Positions 8,001 to 15,663 of a stretch of DNA of 60,008 nucleotides are shown here, in pieces. The notes beneath the pieces were generated by a model, which saw nothing but the letters and a program-made list of their open reading frames with translations, made no database searches and was not told where the DNA came from. The DNA comes from an uncultured Cryomorphaceae bacterium (GTDB lineage: Bacteria; Bacteroidota; Bacteroidia; Flavobacteriales; Schleiferiaceae). Each line of letters starts with the position of its first letter. Positions within the stretch are counted from its first letter, which is position 1. The DNA lies in NCBI GenBank assembly GCA_913031435.1, contig CAJWFD010000011.1:1-60008 (forward strand). Direction: 5' to 3'. The translations under genes were made by a program, and so were the position numbers.

Positions 8001-9460
8001 ACAAACCCCTGAATGGCCATCTCAAACAAAAAACGTTCTCCCTGCTCCTTAGGCATTCGGAGTGCATAAGTCAGCTCACGTAGGGGCATACTTTCATATC
8101 CATAAGAGTAGGCCGCGTCACGCAACTCTATCAATGGGTGTGTCTGCTGCAAACCGGCTATCTGCTCCATTCTAGTGATTCGGAAGTATTGACGACTTTC
8201 AAATACGGCTGCCTGCTCTGATCCCAAATTTAAATTTCGGAAATTCAATAAGGGTGTGTTTTGGTTCCAAACTAATTGGTCTACATTAATGTCCATCGCA
8301 TGGTAAGAATCCGTAAACGATGAAAGTCCTAAACCAGTTTTATATCTTATGATTCTTACTTGACCAACGCGAGGATCGTAACGCATTTCACAATACGGAT
8401 GAAAAATACTATCAGCGCCCAAATGGGCAGTGACCCCCACCCTCTTGGAAGAAAGTAAGCTGTCCTTGAAAGCAAATCTCCCACTCTTTAAGGTAATGAT
8501 GGTATCACCTTTATAAGTGAACTGTACCCTCGCCATGGCGCTATCCGGTGCAAGTCCATAAAACTGAGATCCCACCACACCTAGACCTCCTCTAAAATGC
8601 ACTTGAGGGTAAACATTAGGTAAAAGGAAATTATTTTTATAGCTCGAGAATCTGGGGAATTCAGCATTCTTTACAGCACGTGCACTTAACCTTTCCTCAA
8701 ACAACCCAACGATTGGTGCATCATAGAGCTCTGGTGCATGTAAAATTGCCGTGTCCGCCCTGAAGTAACCTTGTTTCACGTCGAGCTCCCATGCATCGAG
8801 TTCTGCAAAGAGTAGATCTTCAGACTTACCAACCCTGCCCCAAAACACCGTACCTCCCATGGCCTTTAAGATCGCTTGCTCAGGGAAAAAGCGAGCTGCT
8901 GTTGTCATGATTATGGTACTGTCTGACTTATAAATACCTATAATATCTCCTTCATCTATGGTAAATACCGGTTGGCCATCTTCAAAGTTCAAAGACCACA
9001 GACTGTAGGGTGCCTTCCATACAAGTCCACTATTCTCAGCAAAATAATGCTTGACCTCGTTAAGGTGAAATTGATGAATATATTTTTTGACTTTAGAAGA
9101 TGGATTCCTTTTTGCATATCCATTTAAGTGCTCGATCAGGCTACCTAAAGTCGAATATTCTTCATTTTCACTAACGAATGAAATCAATCTAAAGAGTTCT
9201 TCCCAATGCTTTGGATCAGAAATTCTTTTACGAATAAGGTGGTTGCTAAGGGCCAGCCAATGTTCTTCTGAATCTGCATCTATAGCAAACTGCATAGCAG
9301 GCAGTAGTGAATCTTGAAATAATGATTTTTGATCTTTACTTAGCTCTATGAGCTGGACGAATTCCTCTGTGAAAAAATCAATGGAAGAGAACCGAGTTAC
9401 CTTTTGCCCAAGTACGGGCAGTGATAGTAATAATACCAAAAGCAACCCTAATCTTTTCAT
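5072..9460 (-). CDS. Giant secreted protein of unknown function (1462 aa)
   Basis: I do not recognise this protein. It has a clear Sec signal peptide (MKRLGLLLVLLLSLPVLGQK), an alpha-helical region to about residue 150 (short helices rich in Leu/Glu/Lys), then more than 1200 residues that look almost entirely beta-structured. Recurring patterns there include short strands ending in Gly/Asp turns and phrases such as FDGRINAGLFSYWG and FKGSILIQNE, which suggest a long repetitive beta-solenoid or stacked jelly-roll. It has no transmembrane barrel signature, no C-terminal sorting domain and no catalytic motif. The ATG lies one base after the prmA stop, so it is probably translated from the same operon mRNA. 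An envelope or periplasmic structural role is inference only. Confidence 0.8.
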   Translation of the reverse strand: MKRLGLLLVLLLSLPVLGQKVTRFSSIDFFTEEFVQLIELSKDQKSLFQDSLLPAMQFAIDADSEEHWLALSNHLIRKRISDPKHWEELFRLISFVSENEEYSTLGSLIEHLNGYAKRNPSSKVKKYIHQFHLNEVKHYFAENSGLVWKAPYSLWSLNFEDGQPVFTIDEGDIIGIYKSDSTIIMTTAARFFPEQAILKAMGGTVFWGRVGKSEDLLFAELDAWELDVKQGYFRADTAILHAPELYDAPIVGLFEERLSARAVKNAEFPRFSSYKNNFLLPNVYPQVHFRGGLGVVGSQFYGLAPDSAMARVQFTYKGDTIITLKSGRFAFKDSLLSSKRVGVTAHLGADSIFHPYCEMRYDPRVGQVRIIRYKTGLGLSSFTDSYHAMDINVDQLVWNQNTPLLNFRNLNLGSEQAAVFESRQYFRITRMEQIAGLQQTHPLIELRDAAYSYGYESMPLRELTYALRMPKEQGERFLFEMAIQGFVDFDVDAQTITLTDKLFEYLQNWQGERDYDVIQFVSRIPQGNNAQVSLLNYEMDIAGISRIAVSDSQQVNLFPRGGKITVQKGMDFKFDGRINAGLFSYWGENHTFDYTSFKVDMPKIDSMRFKVKEFNPTPGERAALVDVQTVLQDLQGQLLIDMSDNKSSRKYYPEYPIFEALNNSYVYYDDRKIHNGIYDRSRFFMALEPFTIDSLDNTTTDGILFDATFQSADIFPVFRQPLSVMPDYSLGFSTTMPGAPTYKNTGIYTGTLDLSNQGLHANGTINYLESIVTSPDILFFPDEASGRASTFVITENTNGNGYPSSSGVDNPFNWVPYSNFIKARSRKVPFDMYGSQNVVAQGELTYGTQGLFGTGELRYSTAKHISEQEGYEFFHRSFVSSDQDFRVKTSLSEEQWAFQMLNSTAEVDFEKQQGIFDKIDTYSTIEFPANQYLAYMDHALWDMKKATVDVKHNTEGEAYMVSTHPLQDSLDFTAGYARFALSQSVLEAFEVSEIEVADSRVLPDSGYVVIRMNANMDPLERSIIQANRYSKLHSFYDATTRIRGKYSYTAIGMYDYVDEEGSTLPIKFESIKPDTAGTTIGLATLEEKDDFFLSPYFGYRGGVKLIADQKPMFFKGSILIQNECRNLQTTWYDIASFIDPTDIVIELPENDPTKLRDNTFNGIYISQDSLGGHSNFLSKYADRADIEMLSANGVLFFDHEENGYVITTVEKLRDFTLPDPYLVFHNYDCDLYGTGKVNVMEKSGAVTTTMGGAVRHDLNKDDISIDAVWTIDAPLDKDAWEAVAQLFADGSGSSRSDDEAYSQGIYALMGQKSGGKFLEEIATHEVEGKFPKEMRKSLVLSAVDLEYNSRYKSFIGEGDAIIQNIYNVPVFAKVNGLIEFKERRRGSEFIIYLDNGTDYIYMSFKGIVMSIRSSDDAFNDAILAKKTKDRSIAAKKNQAAFTYNLAGKGKVMLLKRRFGIEE

Positions 9461-9461
9461 T

Positions 9462-10292
9462 TTACTTGGTCATTTTAATGCTGCGCCACTGTTCTCGAGA
9501 TTTAACCCCATGATAGGTCAGTCCTGCTAATTCAGCAGCCTCACGCAAAGCAGGTATATTCTCCTCATAAAATCCGCTGAAGAAAATGGTTCCTCCCGAA
9601 GATAATGCAGAAGCATAGCTCTTCATGTCAGCCAACAAGACATTTAAATTAATGTTAGCACATATTACCTCGTAGATATCTGACAAAGCACCAGCACCTC
9701 CAACCTCAGCAGTCATTTCTACATTATTTCGCTGCGCATTTTCTAAGGTGTTTTCAATACACCAAGTATCGATATCAATTCCATGTATCGCAGCGGCGCC
9801 ACGCATACCTGCGAGAATACCTAAAATTCCTGTACCACAACCCATATCAAGCACTTTCAGTCCTTCTGTTGGTGTTTCCAGTAGCCATTGAATCATCATG
9901 TGCGTGGTTTGGTGGTGACCCGTACCAAACGACATTTTAGGCTCAATGAGCATAGGATATTGATACCCTGTTTTATTCTCGTGAAATGGTGCTCGGATAT
10001 AAACTACACCGTCTACATCAATGGGGTCGAAGTTTTTCTCCCACTCTGAGTTCCAATTTACTTGCGCAATTTCTTTCACACCATACGTGCATACAGCACC
10101 TTCCCAAACCAGAGCCTCATCCATCGCAATTTTGGAATAGTCTTCCTTAACGATATATGCGTTAAAGCCATCCACAGTCTCTGAAAAGCTCTCAAATCCG
10201 ACGGCACCAAGCTGAGCAATGAATAAATCTCTAAAGGGCTCTAAAGGTGATACCTTCGCGGCAATTTCAATATAAATGGGAGTTTGTGACAT
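9462..10292 (-). CDS. prmA: Ribosomal protein L11 methyltransferase
   Basis: 276 residues. PrmA trimethylates ribosomal protein L11 using S-adenosylmethionine. The N-terminal substrate-recognition domain is followed by MSFGTGHHQTT (120-130), a PrmA signature, and the SAM-binding motif VLDMGCGTGILG (148-159); ANINLNVL is the family motif IV. The start codon overlaps the tpiA stop (TAATG), so the two are translationally coupled. Association with tpiA is common in Bacteroidota and carries no clear functional message. Confidence 0.93.
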   Translation of the reverse strand: MSQTPIYIEIAAKVSPLEPFRDLFIAQLGAVGFESFSETVDGFNAYIVKEDYSKIAMDEALVWEGAVCTYGVKEIAQVNWNSEWEKNFDPIDVDGVVYIRAPFHENKTGYQYPMLIEPKMSFGTGHHQTTHMMIQWLLETPTEGLKVLDMGCGTGILGILAGMRGAAAIHGIDIDTWCIENTLENAQRNNVEMTAEVGGAGALSDIYEVICANINLNVLLADMKSYASALSSGGTIFFSGFYEENIPALREAAELAGLTYHGVKSREQWRSIKMTK

Positions 10293-11062
10293 TATGCCTT
10301 CGTTCTAGCTTCAATAATTGCTGTAAAATCTGCAACATTCAACGAAGCTCCACCGATCAATCCGCCATCTATATCTGCCTTTGCAAAAAGCTCCGGTGCA
10401 TTACCTGGTTTGCAAGAACCACCATATAAAATAGTTACGTTATCTGCCGTTTCTGTATCAAATCTCTCTGACAACCAGCCGCGTATTCCAGCGTGTACAT
10501 CCTGAGCTTGTTCAGGCGATGCCGTTTCTCCTGTACCTATCGCCCATATCGGCTCATACGCAAGAATAATATTGTCCATATCCTCAGAAATGAATCCCTC
10601 TAAACCTGCTATACATTGTGCCAAAATGACCTCCATGAATTTACCACTTTGACGCTCTTCAAGGGTTTCACCCACACAGTAAATAGCTGCCAATTCGTTG
10701 TTTAATGCCTGACTGATCTTTGCATTACAAGCTTCATTTGTTTCACCGAAATACTGACGGCGTTCACTATGACCAATGATGATTGCATCAATATCTAGCG
10801 AAGCGAGCATAGGAGCACTAACCTCACCGGTGTATGCGCCATTTTCCTCTTCATGACAGTTCTGTGCAGCCACGGCGATAAACGCATTATCCACTAAGGA
10901 TTCTACGACATCACTCAAATACAAAGAAGGTGGAGTGATAATAACTCCAGTTTCGCCAACTACCTCTTCGGTTAAGACAGACTTTAATCCTTCTACCAAT
11001 TCCATAGCTTCATGGAATGTTGTATTCATTTTCCAATTTCCGGCGACAATTCTTCTTCTCAT
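10292..11062 (-). CDS. tpiA: Triosephosphate isomerase
   Basis: 256 residues, full length. It interconverts dihydroxyacetone phosphate and glyceraldehyde 3-phosphate in glycolysis and gluconeogenesis. All active-site elements are visible: Asn9/Lys11 (GNWKMN), catalytic His98 (IIGHSERR), catalytic Glu170 (AYEPIWAIGTG) and the phosphate-binding YGGSCKPGN. It sits in a minus-strand run with the permease upstream (28 bp) and prmA downstream (1-bp overlap). Confidence 0.97.
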   Translation of the reverse strand: MRRRIVAGNWKMNTTFHEAMELVEGLKSVLTEEVVGETGVIITPPSLYLSDVVESLVDNAFIAVAAQNCHEEENGAYTGEVSAPMLASLDIDAIIIGHSERRQYFGETNEACNAKISQALNNELAAIYCVGETLEERQSGKFMEVILAQCIAGLEGFISEDMDNIILAYEPIWAIGTGETASPEQAQDVHAGIRGWLSERFDTETADNVTILYGGSCKPGNAPELFAKADIDGGLIGGASLNVADFTAIIEARTKA

Positions 11063-11090
11063 TTCCTTTTATGTTTGTTAAAAATCTATT

Positions 11091-12098
11091 CTAAAATAAT
11101 TCAGACCTTACCCTAGGATCTAGCCAAGCGTAGAGGACGTCCACGAGGGTAGTTAATAAGACGAAAATAAAGGCTATGACGAGCACACACCCCATGGTTA
11201 TGGGCAAATCTCGGGTATTTAATGCTTCAACCAATAGTTTTCCCATCCCATTCCAACCAAAAATAATCTCTACAAACACCGCTCCAGCAAGTAGTGAAGC
11301 AAACCAACCTGAAATGGTGGTAATGATAGGGTTAGACGCGACGGGTAAGATATGTCTTAAAAGTACTTTTCGCTCGGGTAGTCCCTTTGCCCTAGCAGTC
11401 CGAACAAAATCCTTGGCACTCACCTCTAAAATACTTTTTCGCGTTAATTGGACGATCACTCCAACCGGCCGAATACCTAAAGTAAGGGCAGGTAAAATTA
11501 GATTCTTAAGACTAAGGGACTGTTCCCCTGTGTAGTCATCCACAGTAAACAAAGAACCTGTTAGATTCAACCCGGTATATGGGCCTAAGAGAAAAGCAAA
11601 AATCCACGCAAACAGAACCGCAGTGAAAAATGATGGAAGACTCATACCTATCGAGCTAGTCGCTAAAAGAAAACCATCCAATTTAGTGCCTTCATAATAT
11701 GCCGCAATGGTACCCAGAAACATTCCTACCAAAACAGCAAAACTTATAGAAACTGCAGCTAATAAAGCGGTATTCGGAAAAGTACTCGAAATCAAATGCC
11801 CTACACGCTGGCCTTGACGCTGGTAACTTTCTCCAAAATCTGGAGTTTTAAAACGGAGACCAGTTTGCCATCCTATCGGGGAAACGCGGTGCAGGTAGTT
11901 TACATATTGAATATGTACGGGTTGATCTAAACCATATTTCGCACGAACTGCAGCAAGCGCTTCAGGGTCTTCTCGTTTTCCAAGCATCATCTGGGCACTA
12001 TCTCCCGGTACTATAGTAAACAAAAAGAAAATCAAGGTAGCCACTCCCCATAGCGTAAGAAGGCCTAATCCTGTTTTCTGAAGTGCAAATCGAATCAA
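11091..12098 (-). CDS. ABC transporter permease, DppB/OppB type
   Basis: 335 residues. The N-terminal segment, FFLFTIVPGDSAQMMLG, is the classic start of oligopeptide/dipeptide/nickel permeases of the OppB family, and the EAA-like loop (RTARAKGLPERKVLLRH) contacts the ATPase. About six membrane helices can be seen. Such permeases work as heterodimers with an OppC partner plus two ATPases and a binding protein. None of these partners is in the window, so this gene is an orphan here. Its start overlaps the upstream gene by 4 bases (ATGA), so the pair is coupled. Confidence 0.9.
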   Translation of the reverse strand: MIRFALQKTGLGLLTLWGVATLIFFLFTIVPGDSAQMMLGKREDPEALAAVRAKYGLDQPVHIQYVNYLHRVSPIGWQTGLRFKTPDFGESYQRQGQRVGHLISSTFPNTALLAAVSISFAVLVGMFLGTIAAYYEGTKLDGFLLATSSIGMSLPSFFTAVLFAWIFAFLLGPYTGLNLTGSLFTVDDYTGEQSLSLKNLILPALTLGIRPVGVIVQLTRKSILEVSAKDFVRTARAKGLPERKVLLRHILPVASNPIITTISGWFASLLAGAVFVEIIFGWNGMGKLLVEALNTRDLPITMGCVLVIAFIFVLLTTLVDVLYAWLDPRVRSELF

Positions 12099-13210
12099 TG
12101 TGGGCTATCGTTATAATGGTATTTATGAGCTACAACACCCTTTCTAAGAACTACCCAACCAGGATTAGATCTTACCATTGTCTTAAGAGTTGTCTCATCT
12201 GTAAAAGCAAAAGGTGCATCAGTAGGGAGTCCTAAAGCATGTAATTCTTCTGGCATAGAAGCAGACATTACTAGATAAGGGGTTCCCGCTAACGACAGGT
12301 CATTAACGGTGGGTAATACGTTAGCCCAACCTTTTTCATTCGTTTTAGCTCGGTTATATGCGACTAGCAACCAGACTTCGTCTAAATTCAAAATACTATC
12401 CGTCCAATCGCCATAATCACTCATTATACTAAAATCATGTACAGGAGGTTCATAGCCCTCACTCACTTTTGTCGTCCGGGATAAATCCGCAAGCATGGTC
12501 CAATCCGTCTTTTCCCACCATTTTTGATCTATGTATGTTTTAGATGTTATTTCCTGGCGCTGTCCCGCAGCATTTTCCATGGTGTAGACCACCTCGTATT
12601 GGGGAGGCTCGAGACCAAGCTCCTCAGCGGGCTTCATTCCTTCCGCTATACTCAATCCTTCTGCATAGGGACGAAAGTCCTCTACGGGCAAATGATTGAT
12701 CACGTGATAACTAAACCATGCACACAAAACGGGTATGGCTACAAGATTGATTTGGACAAGAAGCTTGGGCCAACCACTGAAAATTCTACTTTCACCCCAC
12801 CACAATACTAGAATTAGTATCGATAGAATAACATCTTTGTAAAAACTCTCCCATGGCTTGAGTGGTATTGCGTCGCCAAAGCAACCGCAGTCCGTTACCT
12901 GGTTAAAATATGCGCTCCAAAAAGTCAAAAAGGTAAAGAACCCAATCATTGCGCTCAGCAGTATCAACACCCATCTTTTCCAAAAACCCAAAAGCAATGC
13001 GGCGCCTAATAAAACTTCAACAATCACCAAAATAATTGCCAACGGCAAAGCAAGTGGCTCTAAAAAAGGTAAGTTCAACACTTCCGAACTAAAGTATTCT
13101 TCAAGCTTAAAACTAAAACCTACAGGATCGTTCATCTTGACCAGGCCTGAGAATATAAACAGTCCACCGACAAGGAATTGAGTAAGTCTAGTTAGAAATG
13201 ATTTGAACAT
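12095..13210 (-). CDS. BT_3928-like DoxX/MauE family membrane protein
   Basis: 371 residues. The N-terminal half is a four-helix DoxX/MauE-like membrane domain (about 8-130) with the cysteine pair in TDCGCFGD (Cys108, Cys110). A further helix follows, then a periplasmic C-terminal domain (about 190-371) with a possible thioredoxin-like pattern near the end (LSLAGTPYLVMSASMP). The family is widespread in Bacteroidota and usually sits between DUF1599 and tpiA genes, as here. A role in envelope redox or disulfide chemistry is possible but unproven. It overlaps the permease by 4 bases and follows DUF1599 by 12. Confidence 0.8.
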   Translation of the reverse strand: MFKSFLTRLTQFLVGGLFIFSGLVKMNDPVGFSFKLEEYFSSEVLNLPFLEPLALPLAIILVIVEVLLGAALLLGFWKRWVLILLSAMIGFFTFLTFWSAYFNQVTDCGCFGDAIPLKPWESFYKDVILSILILVLWWGESRIFSGWPKLLVQINLVAIPVLCAWFSYHVINHLPVEDFRPYAEGLSIAEGMKPAEELGLEPPQYEVVYTMENAAGQRQEITSKTYIDQKWWEKTDWTMLADLSRTTKVSEGYEPPVHDFSIMSDYGDWTDSILNLDEVWLLVAYNRAKTNEKGWANVLPTVNDLSLAGTPYLVMSASMPEELHALGLPTDAPFAFTDETTLKTMVRSNPGWVVLRKGVVAHKYHYNDSPH

Positions 13211-13222
13211 AAAGTAATTTTA

Positions 13223-13765
13223 TTAATTGGATTTCTCCATAAACATGATTAGAGCAAATACGCTGTAGTTCACCATGTCTAAATAGTTGGCTTCCAGCCC
13301 TTCGCTTACTAAGGTCCTTCCTTGATTGTCCTCAATCTGCTTTACGCGCAAGAGTTTTTGAATAATCAAGTCCGTAAAACTTGAAACACGCATGTCCCTC
13401 CAAGCTTCTCCGTAGTCGTGATTTTTACGCAACATGAGGTCTTTCGCCTCCTCTACTTTCTCGAGATAGGCATCACTGGCTTGCTTCCAATCCATATCTG
13501 GTTGTTCAGCGACACCCCGTTCAAGCTGAATAAGTGCCATAATACTATAATTCAGTATACCTATAAATTCTCCCTCTAAAGGGTCATCTACCAGTTGCGC
13601 TCCTTTTTGCTCAATACTTCTTAGGCGTTGCGCCTTGATAAATATCTGGTCAGTAAGGGACGGCAGGCGTAAGATGCGCCATGCAGTTCCGTAGTCTTTT
13701 CCTTTTTTTTCAAAGAGGCCGTGACATTTAGATAGTACGACATCGAATTGGTCAGCTGTATTCAT
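13223..13765 (-). CDS. Tandem DUF1599 protein
   Basis: 180 residues made of two homologous halves (about 8-84 and 100-176). Each contains K-(K/N)-x-DYG-x-AWR, a following (S/T)-(L/F)-TD-x-I and ending in NYS-x-x-ALI. This is DUF1599, which Pfam, as I recall, lists as a nucleotide-modification-associated domain. The biochemical activity is not established. The repeat with conserved Asp, Tyr, Trp, Arg in both halves suggests a two-fold symmetric binding or catalytic unit. It is the first gene of the minus-strand run down to the giant protein. Its 5' end overlaps the folP promoter on the other strand. Confidence 0.85.
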   Translation of the reverse strand: MNTADQFDVVLSKCHGLFEKKGKDYGTAWRILRLPSLTDQIFIKAQRLRSIEQKGAQLVDDPLEGEFIGILNYSIMALIQLERGVAEQPDMDWKQASDAYLEKVEEAKDLMLRKNHDYGEAWRDMRVSSFTDLIIQKLLRVKQIEDNQGRTLVSEGLEANYLDMVNYSVFALIMFMEKSN

Positions 13766-13777
13766 TTGTTAGCTTTG
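13748..13777 (+). promoter_or_regulatory. folP promoter (TTG-N19-TAGCTTTG)
   Basis: TTG at 13748-13750, a 19-base spacer and TAGCTTTG at 13770-13777 match the Bacteroidota consensus exactly. The -7 element ends 25 bases before the folP ATG. The -33 element lies inside the first codons of the divergent DUF1599 gene. Confidence 0.75.
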
Positions 13778-13802
13778 CTTCTATAACGAAGATACGGAGA
13801 CA

Positions 13803-14681
13803 ATGCCTGAGTTTTTACTGAAGGTCCAAGGGACAATTCACACCTTATCCACACCCTGGGTAATGGGGATATTAAATATCACACCAGACTCCTTTTTTAC
13901 AGGGAGCCGATTCTCTGCCCCGGATGACGCGGCCCGAGAGGCTAGAGCCATGCTTAAAGAAGGTGCTAAAATTATAGATATTGGTGCTTTCTCATCACGG
14001 CCAGGTGCTGATTTGGTGTCAGAAGAAGAAGAATGGGACCGACTAAAAGAGGTCATTCCTGCCGTTGCACAGGTCATGACCGAATTTCCAAACACCTTCA
14101 TTTCAGTAGACACTTTCCGTTCAGTCATTGCAGACAAGGCTATAAATGCTGGTGCCCATATGATTAATGACATTAGTGGAGGAAATTTAGATCCACAGAT
14201 CTATGCGACCGCTGCACAACACAAATGCCCTTACATTATGATGCACATGCAGGGAAACCCTGCTAACATGCAAAAGAACCCGAGTTATCAAAATGTGACT
14301 ACAGACATTGTTAAATTCTTCAGCGAGAAACTACCGTTGATTCACGAGTTGGGAGTTCACGACACCATCATTGATGTAGGGTTTGGTTTCGGGAAGACTC
14401 TAGAAGATAACTTCCAGTTGCTGCGTGAACTCAAAGCATTTCAGCTTCTAGGTCGTCCAATTCTAACGGGTATATCACGAAAAAGCATGGTTTACAAGCC
14501 TTTGGAGAGTAGCGCAGCGCAAAGTATAAATGGAACTACTGCCCTACACATGGCGGCACTCCAAGGAGGAGCACAGATACTGCGCGTACATGACGTGAAA
14601 GAAGCCACAGAAACTGTTACCTTGTTTACTCATTTAATGCCGCAAGGCATAGACCATCTACTGCCTATATGGGAGCGCTAA
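13803..14681 (+). CDS. folP: Dihydropteroate synthase
   Basis: 292 residues. It condenses p-aminobenzoate with dihydropterin pyrophosphate in folate synthesis and is the sulfonamide target. Visible signatures: GILNITPDSF (22-31), IIDIGAFSSRPGA, VDTFRSVI, MINDISGG, DVGFGFGKT and GISRKS. All are intact. The preceding promoter (13748-13777) fixes the start. Its last 13 bases overlap cdaA, a folP-cdaA pairing that is common in this phylum. Confidence 0.96.
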   Translation: MPEFLLKVQGTIHTLSTPWVMGILNITPDSFFTGSRFSAPDDAAREARAMLKEGAKIIDIGAFSSRPGADLVSEEEEWDRLKEVIPAVAQVMTEFPNTFISVDTFRSVIADKAINAGAHMINDISGGNLDPQIYATAAQHKCPYIMMHMQGNPANMQKNPSYQNVTTDIVKFFSEKLPLIHELGVHDTIIDVGFGFGKTLEDNFQLLRELKAFQLLGRPILTGISRKSMVYKPLESSAAQSINGTTALHMAALQGGAQILRVHDVKEATETVTLFTHLMPQGIDHLLPIWER

Positions 14682-15442
14682 ACTTTGGGATACTTGATGC
14701 CTTAGACATTCTGATTGCAGCCTTTTTGCTTTATCAGATTTATCGTTTGTTACGCGGGACTTCGGCGATACGAATTCTTTTAGGAATGGTCGCTATATAC
14801 CTATTATACAGCTTAGTTCAACTCTTGGAAATGCGTCTGCTTAGTGAGATTCTAGGTTCATTTATGGGAGCTGGCCTTATTATCTTAATCATCGTATTTC
14901 AACAAGAGATCCGTAAGTTTCTGCTCGTTATTGGATCCGCTACCTTTTCCAGAAGAAAAGGAATACGAAATATGCTGAACATGAGTACTACGGAGGGAAC
15001 AGATAAGCGCACAATTGACGCGATTGTAGGAGCTGCAGCAGCGTTTGCAGAAGATAAAGTAGGTGCCTTGATCGTTATTGAACGTAGAGATCCCTTGGGG
15101 AGTTTTGCCGGAACAGGGCACCATATAGATGGTGCTTTGAGTCGAATTCTACTAGAAAGTATCTTCTTTAAAAATGCACCCTTACATGATGGTGCTACCA
15201 TAGTTTCTAAGAATAAAATCATTGCCTCGGGCGCAGTATTACCCTTAAGCGAGAGCAGTGATTTACCTTCAAAATTTGGACTTCGTCATCGTGCGGCAGC
15301 CGGTATTTCGGAACGTACGGACGCATTGGCGCTTGCCGTTTCAGAGGAAAATGGAAAAATTCATATCTTCTATGAAGGTGAATTTGAGCTGGTAAGTCAG
15401 GAAGAATTGAGTGCTAAAATGGCCAAACTAATTCAGGGATAG
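14669..15442 (+). CDS. cdaA: Diadenylate cyclase CdaA
   Basis: 257 residues. Three N-terminal membrane helices (about 8-80) are followed by the DisA_N cyclase domain, which makes c-di-AMP from two ATP. The catalytic motifs DGA (174-176, in PLHDGATIV) and RHR (206-208, in LRHRAAAGISE) are both present. The product is a second messenger that controls osmotic balance and cell-wall homeostasis. No c-di-AMP phosphodiesterase or receptor lies nearby. The start overlaps folP by 13 bases, so the pair is co-transcribed. Confidence 0.95.
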   Translation: MGALNFGILDALDILIAAFLLYQIYRLLRGTSAIRILLGMVAIYLLYSLVQLLEMRLLSEILGSFMGAGLIILIIVFQQEIRKFLLVIGSATFSRRKGIRNMLNMSTTEGTDKRTIDAIVGAAAAFAEDKVGALIVIERRDPLGSFAGTGHHIDGALSRILLESIFFKNAPLHDGATIVSKNKIIASGAVLPLSESSDLPSKFGLRHRAAAGISERTDALALAVSEENGKIHIFYEGEFELVSQEELSAKMAKLIQG

Positions 15443-15655
15443 ATCAGCCCACAGGAGTAGCAGTTTCTCTAATTTCTCAATAACAAAGTAGACCCAGTCA
15501 AAAATCTGATTGACCCATAGCACCGCCACATGTGGCATAGCATCACCCAGCAGCATAAAAGGAACGCTCATCCAAATACTAACTGTTAGCAAAGGAACGG
15601 GGGGTGTAGGGCCATCTATTAAAATTGGCCCCTGGGCGTAAACACTGCAAATAAT
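15428..15655 (-). pseudogene. Possible comEC remnant
   Basis: Between the cdaA stop and the SpoIID-like stop the minus strand holds about 75 codons without a stop, but no ATG near its upstream end. The translation is strongly hydrophobic with amphipathic helices: VPLLTVSIWMSVPFMLLG, then WVNQIFDWVYFVIEKLEKL and a final DLSLN. The order and spacing resemble the last membrane helices of the ComEC Competence domain of Flavobacteriia, where comEC often sits near lpxB (from memory). No other part of ComEC is present. It may be a decayed fragment or a chance frame. An internal ATG start is also possible. Confidence 0.3.
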
Positions 15656-15663
15656 GTGAATAA

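Noticed and set aside
15443-15660. Regulatory RNA between cdaA and the SpoIID gene
   Set aside because: No promoter, terminator or conserved structure was visible; an open frame explains it better.
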